Origin: Mycolicibacterium frederiksbergense
GTDB taxonomy: Bacteria > Actinomycetota > Actinomycetes > Mycobacteriales > Mycobacteriaceae
DNA length: 64,000 nucleotides
Reading direction: 5' to 3'
Assembly: GCF_012223425.1 (NCBI RefSeq)
Contig: NZ_CP038799.1
Coordinates: forward strand, 682,001 to 746,000
Shown here: piece by piece, positions 1 through 8,611 of the stretch
How the letters are laid out: every line of letters begins with the position of its first letter
How positions within the stretch are numbered: position 1 is the first letter of the stretch
Translations under genes and position numbers: made by a program
The notes under the pieces: generated by a model
Database searches by the model: none
What the model saw: the letters and a program-made list of their open reading frames with translations, nothing else
What the model was told of the DNA's origin: nothing

Positions 1-867
1 GCGCAGGTGTCCCAGCGCGAAGTCCTCCGGACCGCGTCCGTCGACCAGCACCGCACCGGCCGCCAGCGCTGCCAGGACCTGCTCATAGGTCATCGACGCC
101 GGCATCTTGGTCTCATCCAGCAGCTCGCGGTCCTTGCGGTTGAGGATGGCGTCGTAGACGAAATAGCTCGGCGCGGGTGGCTGCCCCGCGGTGACCAGAT
201 CCATGAAGGTCGCCTTGTCGGGGGCCCGCAGGGCGTAGTTGGTCTCCTTCTGCTCACCCATCGTCGACCACAGGTCGGTCGACAGGTTCTTGCCGCACGC
301 CGAGCCCGCACCGTGCGCCGGGTACACCCGGGTGGCATCGGGCAAGGTCATCAGCTTGTTGTGCAGAGAGTCGTAGAGCTTGTCGGCCAGTTCCTCACGG
401 GTGAAGCCGATCGAGGCCAGCAGGTCCGGCCTGCCGACGTCACCGATGAAGAGCGCGTCACCGGTGAGCACGCCGTAGGGCACCTCGTCGTGCGCGTGCT
501 CGAAGACCACGATGCTCATCGATTCCGGGGTGTGGCCGGGGGTGTGCCGGAATTCCAGCGTCACCTCGCCCAACGAATAACGCTCACCGTCGGCCACGCC
601 CATCGACTCGAACTCGGTCTCGGCGACCGAGGAGTAGACGATCTTGGCGCCGGTGGCCTTGGCCAGTTCCAGGTGGCCGGACAGGAAGTCGGCGTGAAAA
701 TGCGTCTCGATGACGAGCTCGATCGCCATGCCCATGTCCCGCGCATCGGACAGGTACTCCGAGACATCACGCTGCGGATCGACAACCACTGCGCGACCGG
801 TGGTTTCGTCACCGATCAGATACGACGCATGGGAGAGGCAGTCCAGGTAGTACTGGGTGAACTTCAT
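1..867 (-). CDS. MBL-fold persulfide dioxygenase-like protein with start of rhodanese domain (3' end cut off)
   Basis: The gene starts at the ATG at 867-865 on the minus strand and runs off the left edge; 289 codons are visible. The N-terminal metallo-beta-lactamase fold has the metal motif THFHAD (residues 55-60), PGHT near 110, and TGD with Asp137, the iron-ligand position in ETHE1-type persulfide dioxygenases, followed by GDVGRPDLL. The last visible residues (VDGRGPEDFALGHLR) look like the beginning of a rhodanese domain. Such fusions oxidise glutathione or protein persulfides to sulfite. It is divergent from the rhodanese gene at 1073, with four CstR-type operators between them, so both sides are probably induced by persulfide. 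The real C-terminus is outside the window. Confidence 0.88.
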   Translation of the reverse strand, partial: MKFTQYYLDCLSHASYLIGDETTGRAVVVDPQRDVSEYLSDARDMGMAIELVIETHFHADFLSGHLELAKATGAKIVYSSVAETEFESMGVADGERYSLGEVTLEFRHTPGHTPESMSIVVFEHAHDEVPYGVLTGDALFIGDVGRPDLLASIGFTREELADKLYDSLHNKLMTLPDATRVYPAHGAGSACGKNLSTDLWSTMGEQKETNYALRAPDKATFMDLVTAGQPPAPSYFVYDAILNRKDRELLDETKMPASMTYEQVLAALAAGAVLVDGRGPEDFALGHLR

Positions 868-912
868 GGCGATGGTCCCTTTCGTTCGGCGGTGGGTACG
901 GCCATCATGGCT

Positions 913-928
913 ATACCCGTACGGGTAT
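913..928. promoter_or_regulatory. CstR/CsoR-type operator 1
   Basis: ATACCCGTACGGGTAT is a perfect 16-bp palindrome of the form ATACCC-N4-GGGTAT, the operator shape used by persulfide-sensing CstR repressors. It lies 45 bases upstream of the leftward MBL gene. Confidence 0.8.
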
Positions 929-933
929 GTCAA

Positions 934-949
934 CTACCCCGGGGGGTAT
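934..949. promoter_or_regulatory. CstR/CsoR-type operator 2
   Basis: CTACCCCGGGGGGTAT matches the same half-sites with one change in the first base. It overlaps a leftward TTGACA hexamer (934-929 on the minus strand), so occupancy should block the divergent MBL promoter. Confidence 0.7.
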
Positions 950-961
950 CTGATTCCCCAC

Positions 962-992
962 TTGACAATACCGGTGGGGGTATATCTACACT
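962..992 (+). promoter_or_regulatory. Candidate rightward promoter of the rhodanese-TauE operon
   Basis: A consensus -35 TTGACA (962-967) is followed by weak -10 candidates TCTACA (985-990, 17-base spacer) or TACACT (987-992, 19-base spacer). Operator 3 occupies the spacer. The -10 assignment is by eye. Confidence 0.5.
968..983. promoter_or_regulatory. CstR/CsoR-type operator 3 within the rightward promoter
   Basis: ATACCGGTGGGGGTAT has one mismatch to ATACCC-N4-GGGTAT. It begins one base after a TTGACA hexamer (962-967) and ends before candidate -10 sequences at 985-992, so it fills the spacer of the rightward promoter, a classical repression position. Confidence 0.72.
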
Positions 993-1003
993 CATAGGTA
1001 AAC

Positions 1004-1019
1004 ATACCCCCGGTGGTAT
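1004..1019. promoter_or_regulatory. CstR/CsoR-type operator 4
   Basis: ATACCCCCGGTGGTAT has one mismatch in the right half-site. It lies just downstream of the candidate rightward promoter and 54 bases before the rhodanese start codon. Confidence 0.68.
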
Positions 1020-1072
1020 CCACGGCCTAGAGGCTTTGGTCACCGCCGGCCAGCCGGAAGGACCCCGTCACC

Positions 1073-2865
<1,793 letters not shown>

Positions 2866-2878
2866 TCAGGAGGTAGAT

Positions 2879-3289
2879 ATGGGTTACGCACTGTCGACGA
2901 CGCTGCACACCACATTCGAGGATGCGGTGGAGCGGACTCGAAAGGCCTTGGCCGAACAAGGTTTCGGCATACTGACCGAGATCGACATGAAGGCGACGCT
3001 GAAAGCCAAGCTGGGCGAGGACATCGAGGACTATCTGATCCTCGGTGCCTGCAATCCCCCGCTGGCACACCGGGCGGTGACCGCCGACCGGCAGATCGGC
3101 CTGCTGCTGCCGTGCAACGTCGCGGTGCGAGCCGATACCACCGCCGGTGCCGACACGGTGATCGTCGACGCGATGGATCCCCAGGTGATGGTTGCGCTCT
3201 CCGATCAGCCCGGCGTGCGCGCGGTCGCCGACGAGGCCGCCACCAAGCTGCGGGCCGCCCTCGACTCCCTGGACGGGGACAGCCGATGA
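2879..3289 (+). CDS. DUF302 domain protein
   Basis: 136 aa. The whole length matches the compact DUF302 fold (pattern FEDAVERTRKALAEQGFG, then LGACNPPLAHRAV and LLLPCNVAVR). The biochemical role of DUF302 is unknown; members often sit with sulfur-oxidation, rhodanese and persulfide genes. A strong AGGAGG lies at 2870-2875. It sits between cstR and the second MBL-rhodanese gene and overlaps the latter by four bases (ATGA), so the three form one operon. The two Cys (in GACNPP and LPCNV) are candidates for sulfur handling, but that is inference. Confidence 0.82.
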   Translation: MGYALSTTLHTTFEDAVERTRKALAEQGFGILTEIDMKATLKAKLGEDIEDYLILGACNPPLAHRAVTADRQIGLLLPCNVAVRADTTAGADTVIVDAMDPQVMVALSDQPGVRAVADEAATKLRAALDSLDGDSR

Positions 3290-4671
3290 CGTTGCCGCAC
3301 AGCGATATCACGTCACCCTCCGAGGTCGACGTGGCCATCATCGAAACCACCGGACTGGGTGACCGCAGCTACCTGATCGGCATCGACGGCATCGCCGTCG
3401 TCATCGATCCGCAACGCGATATCGACCGCGTGCTCGACCTGGCCCGCGAGCGGGCGGTGCGGATCACCCATGTGCTCGAGACACACATCCACAACGACTA
3501 TGTCACCGGCGGTCTGGAACTCGCCCGCACCGTCGATGCCCAATACGTGGTTCCGGCCGGTGATGAGGTCGGCTACCAACGCCGCGCTGTCGGCGATGGC
3601 GACGTGATCGATGTCGGGCCGATCCGGCTGCGGGTCATGCACACCCCCGGGCATACTCACCACCACGTCAGCTACGTGCTGCACGACGCCGCCGACGCGG
3701 TGCGCGCTGTGTTCACCGGCGGGTCGATGCTGCACGGCACGACCGGCCGTACCGATCTGCTGGGCTCCGAGCACACCGAAGAGCTCAGCCACGCGCAGTT
3801 CCACTCGGTGCGTCGGCTTGCGGCCGAACTGCCCGAAGACGCCCAGGTCTACCCGACGCACGGCTTCGGCAGCTTCTGCTCGGCGACCCCGGCCAGCGGC
3901 GACGCGTCGACCATTGCCGATCAGCGCCAGGACAATCCGGCACTGACCCAGGACGAGCAGAGCTATGTCGACGAGCTGATCGCCGGCCTGTCGGACTACC
4001 CGGCCTACTACGCACACATGGGCGTCATCAACGCCCGCGGTCCGGCGCCGGTGGACCTGTCGCTTCCACTGCCGGTGGACCCGGCCGAACTGCGTCGGCG
4101 CATCGACGCCGGCGAGTGGGTGGTGGACCTGCGCAACCGCACCGCCTTCGCCGCCGGGCACCTCGACGGCACCGTCGGGTTCGAGCTCTCGGATTCCTTC
4201 GCCACCTATCTGGGCTGGCTCTACTCCTGGGGATCTCCGTTGACCCTCATCGGCGACAGCGAGTCCCAGATCGCCGATGCCCGGCGCGAACTGGCACGCA
4301 TCGGCGTCGACAACCTCACCGGGTCGGCCGTGGGCGAGGTACACACGCTGACCGGGGACACACCGCTACGGTCCTATCGGGTCGCAGATTTCGCCGACCT
4401 GGCCGAGGTGCTCGGCACGCGACGGCCCGCCGTGGTCGATGTCCGGCAGAGCGGCGAGTTCGACGACGGCCACATTCCCGGCGCGCTCAACATCCCGCTG
4501 CACGAAATCAGCAGGCGCATCGATGAAGTGCCCAGCGGCGACGTGTGGGTGCACTGCGCCTCCGGTTACCGATCCTCCATCGCCGCCTCGTTGATCGACG
4601 GACCCGACCGGTCTGTGGTCCTTGTCGACGACACCTTCGACCAGGCCGAGAAGCTGGGTCTCGTGAGCTAG
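3286..4671 (+). CDS. CstB-like MBL-fold / pseudo-rhodanese / rhodanese fusion
   Basis: 461 aa, starting at the ATG that overlaps the DUF302 stop. Order: MBL domain (about 14-200) with THIHND (66-71), PGHT (121-124) and YPTHG (189-193); a first rhodanese-like domain (about 267-350) with no catalytic Cys; a second rhodanese (about 365-455) with active-site Cys424 in HCASGYRS. This is the architecture of the persulfide dioxygenase/sulfurtransferase CstB. Oddity: where ETHE1-type enzymes have an iron-binding Asp in FTGD, this protein has FTGG (144-146), so the first active site may be altered. The truncated paralogue at 1-867 keeps the Asp. Confidence 0.87.
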   Translation: MTLPHSDITSPSEVDVAIIETTGLGDRSYLIGIDGIAVVIDPQRDIDRVLDLARERAVRITHVLETHIHNDYVTGGLELARTVDAQYVVPAGDEVGYQRRAVGDGDVIDVGPIRLRVMHTPGHTHHHVSYVLHDAADAVRAVFTGGSMLHGTTGRTDLLGSEHTEELSHAQFHSVRRLAAELPEDAQVYPTHGFGSFCSATPASGDASTIADQRQDNPALTQDEQSYVDELIAGLSDYPAYYAHMGVINARGPAPVDLSLPLPVDPAELRRRIDAGEWVVDLRNRTAFAAGHLDGTVGFELSDSFATYLGWLYSWGSPLTLIGDSESQIADARRELARIGVDNLTGSAVGEVHTLTGDTPLRSYRVADFADLAEVLGTRRPAVVDVRQSGEFDDGHIPGALNIPLHEISRRIDEVPSGDVWVHCASGYRSSIAASLIDGPDRSVVLVDDTFDQAEKLGLVS

Positions 4672-5027
4672 CCCAGAATCACGGAGTACAGCAGCACGAC
4701 GACAATCGCGATGGCGAAAGCGATCGTGACACCACCGATCAGCAGCACCTCGGCGCGCGGGGCAGACATGACCGTTCGTCCCGCAACCACCGGGCTGTCC
4801 CTGATGTGGTGCGATCGCCGGTAACCCAGCGCGAGGATGAGCAACGCCAGCAGCGTCGCCGTCAGCGCAAGCGCCGTCCGTCCGGGTCCCAGCAGGCCGT
4901 GTTCCCGCAGCAGCACCAGGGCGCCGCCGATCAAGAACCCGAATGCGGTTCTCTCCCAAGATAACAGGGTGCGTTCGGGTTGAAGACCGGGCTTCCACGG
5001 CTCGCGGCGGGACACCTCACCGCCCAC
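4668..5027 (-). CDS. DUF202 family membrane protein (second of pair)
   Basis: 119 aa with three hydrophobic segments. The N-terminal motif PERTLLSWERTAFGFLIGG is the DUF202 signature. Its stop overlaps the convergent CstB-like stop by four bases. It overlaps the upstream DUF202 gene by 11 bases, so the two are translated together and probably form a hetero-oligomer. No activity is established for the family. Confidence 0.8.
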   Translation of the reverse strand: MGGEVSRREPWKPGLQPERTLLSWERTAFGFLIGGALVLLREHGLLGPGRTALALTATLLALLILALGYRRSHHIRDSPVVAGRTVMSAPRAEVLLIGGVTIAFAIAIVVVLLYSVILG

Positions 5028-5400
5028 CCGGCGGCCACACGACCAGGATCACCAGCACGGCGACGGTGACAACGAAGATCGCGCCGCCGAGCAGCAGCGG
5101 GACATACGTAGTCGGCAGATCCTCTTCGCGCCGCATCGCGGTCTGTACGCGTTGCCAGCGCCGTACCGCCAGCGCCGCCAGCAGCCCACCACCCGCGGTG
5201 AGCACCACGCTCAGACCGTGCCGCACACCCGGGATACCGAAGGACGGCACGAACTGCACCACGGCGATACCGCCGGCGATCAGCGCCAGTGCCGTGCGGA
5301 TCCAGGCCAGAAAGGTGCGCTCGTTTGCCAATGTGAAGCGGTAGTCCGGTTCGGCCTCGTCATCGCGATCCGGCGAGTGATCGTGACCTGTGGACATCAC
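5017..5400 (-). CDS. DUF202 family membrane protein, YidH-like (first of pair)
   Basis: 127 aa with a charged N-terminus, the DUF202 signature FTLANERTFLAWIRTALAL near residue 22, and three predicted membrane helices. The start could be 5400 or the next ATG at 5397. It lies between the sulfur island and the Kef-type antiporter, facing left; membership in either unit is uncertain. Confidence 0.8.
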   Translation of the reverse strand: MMSTGHDHSPDRDDEAEPDYRFTLANERTFLAWIRTALALIAGGIAVVQFVPSFGIPGVRHGLSVVLTAGGGLLAALAVRRWQRVQTAMRREEDLPTTYVPLLLGGAIFVVTVAVLVILVVWPPGGR

Positions 5401-5433
5401 GAGACCGCCCTTTCTGAACCGTCAACTCTCACG

Positions 5434-7194
5434 TCAGACTACATCGTCGTTGTGCGGCAGCAGGTTCCGTTCGACGATTTCGGCATGCATCGGCGGCGGC
5501 CAGGCGCATTGCCGAGACCTATCGGTCACCGTGACCTCCGGACTCTCCGACATCACCCGTCGCACCGCCGCCGTCGGTGAGCAGTTCGTGCAGCGTGTCC
5601 GATGTCGCACGCGCCGCCGTGGAAAGGGCTCGAGCACGATGTGGACCCCGGCGGTGCGCAGGCGCTCGGCATCGTGGTGGGTGTGCGCGGTGAGCGCGAT
5701 GGTGCCGTCGAATCCGTGGTGGCGCAGGGCGTGTAAGAGCGTCAGGTTGACCGAAACTATCGGAATAGCGCTGATGACGTACTTCGCCTGTGCCAGCGGC
5801 AGCGCCTCGAGCAGCTGCTCGTCCTCGGCACTGCCGAATACCACGGTGAACTCGTCGCCGGAATGCGTCTTGATCTGGTGTGGATCGAAGTCCACCGCGA
5901 GCACCCGGTGGCCGGCCTCGCTCAGCCGGTGGGCCAGGTGTCCGCCGAAACGGCCCAGGCCGTAGAGGATCACGTCACAATCATCAGCGACAACGGATTT
6001 CGGATCGCGGGGCCGGCGCCTCTCGAGGCGAGCCAAACCGCTCTTGACGCGGTCGTAGATCTGTTCGGAATAGGTGATCAGATACGTCGACACGGCGATC
6101 GTGATGAGTCCCACCAGGGTGATGAGACTGACCGTGGCGTTGGTGATGTGACCGAGGCTGAGCCCCAAAGCGGCCAGGATCCACGAGAATTCCGATATCT
6201 GCCCCAGCGGTAGTCCGGCAAGGACGCTGACGCGCAACGGATAACGCATCATCGACATCACTGCGATCACGATCAACGGCTTTCCGATCAGGACCAGCGC
6301 GGCGAACACCACTGCCGGGACGATCTGTCCTGCGACATCGGTGAATTCGAGTCGGGAGCCCAGTTCGAGGAAGAAGAACAGCAGCAGGAAGTCACGCAGG
6401 CTGGCCAGCCGGGCCCCTAGGGCGTCCCGGAACGGTGTGCTCGCCAACGACACTCCGGCGAGAAAGGCACCCACTTCGGAGCTGAATCCCAACCATTCGC
6501 TCAGCGCGGCCATCGACGCCGCATACGCGACGCCGAACAACACCAGCAGGTCCGGCATTCTTGCGATGTGCGGCAGTAACCGGGGCAGCACATAGCGCAT
6601 CAACAGCCACGCCGCGCCCAGCAGCCCCGCCCCTTTGAGGAGCACATCCACCACGCCGTGGCCGAGCCCGCCGCCGGTGTCCTGCCCGAAAGCGGTCAGC
6701 ACGATCATCACGACCACGACCACGAGGTCCTGCACGATGAGCAGGCCGACCGCGATGCGCCCGTGTAGTTGGTCGAGTTCGCGCTTGTCCGACAACAACT
6801 TCACGATGATGATCGTCGACGAGAAGGTCAGTGCCAGGGCGATGTAGAGCGCGGTGAGGCCATCCATTCCGAATGCCAACGCCACGAGGTATCCGACCAC
6901 CGCGGTGATCACCACCTGGCTCAGCCCGGTGACCACCGCCACGGGGCCGGTGCTGCGAATCATCTGCACATCGAGGCGGAGCCCGACGAGGAACAGCAAC
7001 AGTGCGATGCCGAAGTCGGCCAACAGTTCTATCGTTCCGTCGGCCGACACCCATCCGGTGCCCACCGGACCGACGGCGACGCCGACCGCCAGGAACGCGA
7101 CGAGTAGAGGCTGGTGCAGTCGGGCGACGACGAGCCCGGCGAGGGTGGCCAGCGCCAGCACTGCCGCGAGGATGGGGAAGGGGTGCACATCCAT
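5434..7194 (-). CDS. CPA2 K+/H+ antiporter with TrkA-N domain (KefB-like), probable 3' frameshift
   Basis: About 586 aa as read. The N-terminal 380 residues form a dozen hydrophobic helices typical of CPA2 Na+/K+:H+ exchangers; a cytosolic RCK/TrkA-N domain follows (ILYGLGRFGG, near residue 405) that binds NAD(H) and gates transport. The start is ATG 7194, with AAAGGA and GGAGT just upstream. After VLEPF the frame becomes Arg/Cys-rich (RRRVRHRTRCTNC). In another frame it continues as TAARATSDTLHELLTDGG and stops at 5519. One lost T in the run at 5624-5627 would explain this, so the true end is probably 5519. Confidence 0.83.
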   Translation of the reverse strand: MDVHPFPILAAVLALATLAGLVVARLHQPLLVAFLAVGVAVGPVGTGWVSADGTIELLADFGIALLLFLVGLRLDVQMIRSTGPVAVVTGLSQVVITAVVGYLVALAFGMDGLTALYIALALTFSSTIIIVKLLSDKRELDQLHGRIAVGLLIVQDLVVVVVMIVLTAFGQDTGGGLGHGVVDVLLKGAGLLGAAWLLMRYVLPRLLPHIARMPDLLVLFGVAYAASMAALSEWLGFSSEVGAFLAGVSLASTPFRDALGARLASLRDFLLLFFFLELGSRLEFTDVAGQIVPAVVFAALVLIGKPLIVIAVMSMMRYPLRVSVLAGLPLGQISEFSWILAALGLSLGHITNATVSLITLVGLITIAVSTYLITYSEQIYDRVKSGLARLERRRPRDPKSVVADDCDVILYGLGRFGGHLAHRLSEAGHRVLAVDFDPHQIKTHSGDEFTVVFGSAEDEQLLEALPLAQAKYVISAIPIVSVNLTLLHALRHHGFDGTIALTAHTHHDAERLRTAGVHIVLEPFPRRRVRHRTRCTNCSPTAAVRRVMSESPEVTVTDRSRQCAWPPPMHAEIVERNLLPHNDDVV

Positions 7195-7284
7195 ACTCCG
7201 GAGTCCTTTCGCCTGTCCGCTGAGATGATGCCACCGGTGACGCGGCACTGACGCGCCGCCGCCATCCCGTGCGGACGTGGCGAA

Positions 7285-7857
7285 TCAGCGCGCTACCGGA
7301 TCCGCGTCGGCGTCGGCGAATCCGCGCACTCCCACCGCCTCGGCTGCTACCCGGAATGGGGCGCTTTCTGCTCGACGCTGGACGCCACGCAACATGGCCC
7401 GTGTCACGAGAGCCCGAACGGGACCGAGCAGTTCCACGCCGACGAATTGACCGGGGTGTCGCAGACCGATGCGGTTCCGCAGCAGTACCCGGCAGCGGTC
7501 CGCACCGTGCGGAATCACGCTTACCGACCACACGGCGCCCGCGTGCAAACCCTTCGGCGTCGACTGCAACACCAGGACAGCGCCCTCGGACAGCTGGGCC
7601 ACCTGCAACGGCGCGGCCAGCCATCGGCTCACGCCGGCACGATTCCGAAGGGTCCGCAACAACTCCGACCAGACCGCGTCCGCAGGTGCGTCCACCCACA
7701 CGCCTTCGGTGGTCTGGACGGCCGGCGCACCCACGAGGTCATCGCCGGGCAGCCGCGAGCTGCACTCCCCCTTCGTGGTGCCCCAGTTTCGGTAGAACTG
7801 CCGCAAACCCACCAGGCCGGCGACGACCACCACCCCGTTCACGATGTACTTGACCAT
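7285..7857 (-). CDS. SRPBCC-family protein
   Basis: 190 aa. An N-terminal hydrophobic segment (VNGVVVVAGLVGL) is followed by a START/polyketide-cyclase-like region beginning VWVDAPADAVWSELLR, the usual opening of the SRPBCC helix-grip fold, with a hydrophobic ligand cavity. No catalytic function can be assigned. It lies between the Kef-type antiporter and a four-helix membrane protein, all leftward, and may share the transcript starting near 8375. Confidence 0.65.
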   Translation of the reverse strand: MVKYIVNGVVVVAGLVGLRQFYRNWGTTKGECSSRLPGDDLVGAPAVQTTEGVWVDAPADAVWSELLRTLRNRAGVSRWLAAPLQVAQLSEGAVLVLQSTPKGLHAGAVWSVSVIPHGADRCRVLLRNRIGLRHPGQFVGVELLGPVRALVTRAMLRGVQRRAESAPFRVAAEAVGVRGFADADADPVAR

Positions 7858-7889
7858 GTGGTCACCATGCGACGGTTCGCAGTCCTGGG

Positions 7890-8375
7890 CTAGGGCCGGT
7901 GGTCCTCAACCGTGAGGTGTTTCGGCCACTTACCCGCAGACGCGCCTTGGTCGTTGTGGGGACGCTCGGAACGCCGCCACCCCATGTAGCTCAGATAGAG
8001 CGAACCCACCATCAGCAACGCGTAGACAACGGGCACGACCGCCGTCGCGCTCAACATACGGTGTGCCAGCGAATCCAGCGCGGAGGGAAAGGTGAGCAGC
8101 AGGATGCCTTTTGCCAGCATCGTCCAACCCAGCAGCGAAACGATGAACGCGGTGGGGCCCCGCCATGACCGGTGAAAGGTGACGACCGCGATCCCCGCGG
8201 CCGTCACGAACACACCGGTCACCCAGGGCCACACGGCGCTGGCGGAGAACTCGGACAGAATCGGTGTCAGATCGTCGGCACGCAGCAGCACGGCGAACGA
8301 CATGATGCCAAGGAGCGGTCCGAGAACCCTGGCGAAATGACGTGTATGACCGTCAGCCCGTTGCGACACGTTCAT
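7890..8375 (-). CDS. Small integral membrane protein, unknown function
   Basis: 161 aa with four hydrophobic stretches (around 17-35, 48-66, 76-97, 113-135) and a hydrophilic C-terminal tail. I do not recognise a characterised family. It is leftward, divergent from the DosS-like kinase, and followed 32 bases later by the SRPBCC gene. A possible weak DosR-like site lies 30 bases upstream. Confidence 0.6.
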   Translation of the reverse strand: MNVSQRADGHTRHFARVLGPLLGIMSFAVLLRADDLTPILSEFSASAVWPWVTGVFVTAAGIAVVTFHRSWRGPTAFIVSLLGWTMLAKGILLLTFPSALDSLAHRMLSATAVVPVVYALLMVGSLYLSYMGWRRSERPHNDQGASAGKWPKHLTVEDHRP

Positions 8376-8404
8376 GTCGTCTCCCTCTATGAGTCACTGC
8401 GACG

Positions 8405-8418
8405 GGGCTGATCGGCCC
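8405..8418. promoter_or_regulatory. Weak DosR-box-like palindrome
   Basis: GGGCTGATCGGCCC matches seven of the eight fixed positions of GGG-N-C-N4-G-N-CCC. At this GC content a 7/8 match is expected by chance roughly every few hundred bases, so support comes only from position (30 bases upstream of the 8375 start) and the neighbouring dos genes. Confidence 0.25.
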
Positions 8419-8445
8419 ATCTCAGGTAACCACCGGCCCGCCCTC

Positions 8446-8472
8446 GGCAGACAGGGCCAAAGGCCCTCTGCC
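8446..8472. repeat. Inverted repeat upstream of the DosS-like gene
   Basis: GGCAG-AC-AGGGCC / AAA / GGCCCT-CTGCC forms an 11-bp stem with a 2-base bulge and 3-base loop. No T-run follows, so a terminator is unlikely. The core AGGGCC-AAA-GGCCCT resembles a DosR box with a spacer one base short. Confidence 0.5.
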
Positions 8473-8611
8473 TGGGTTTCCTTGGTCACGGCGTCGGCCA
8501 TCCGGCCCGACGTTGCCACGGTTTTCCACACTGCCGCGGAACTCGAACCTGATCCCGCATCGCCGTGTTGCGGCCGCCCACAAACGCGTACCCTGACCCG
8601 CAGGGGGTGCC

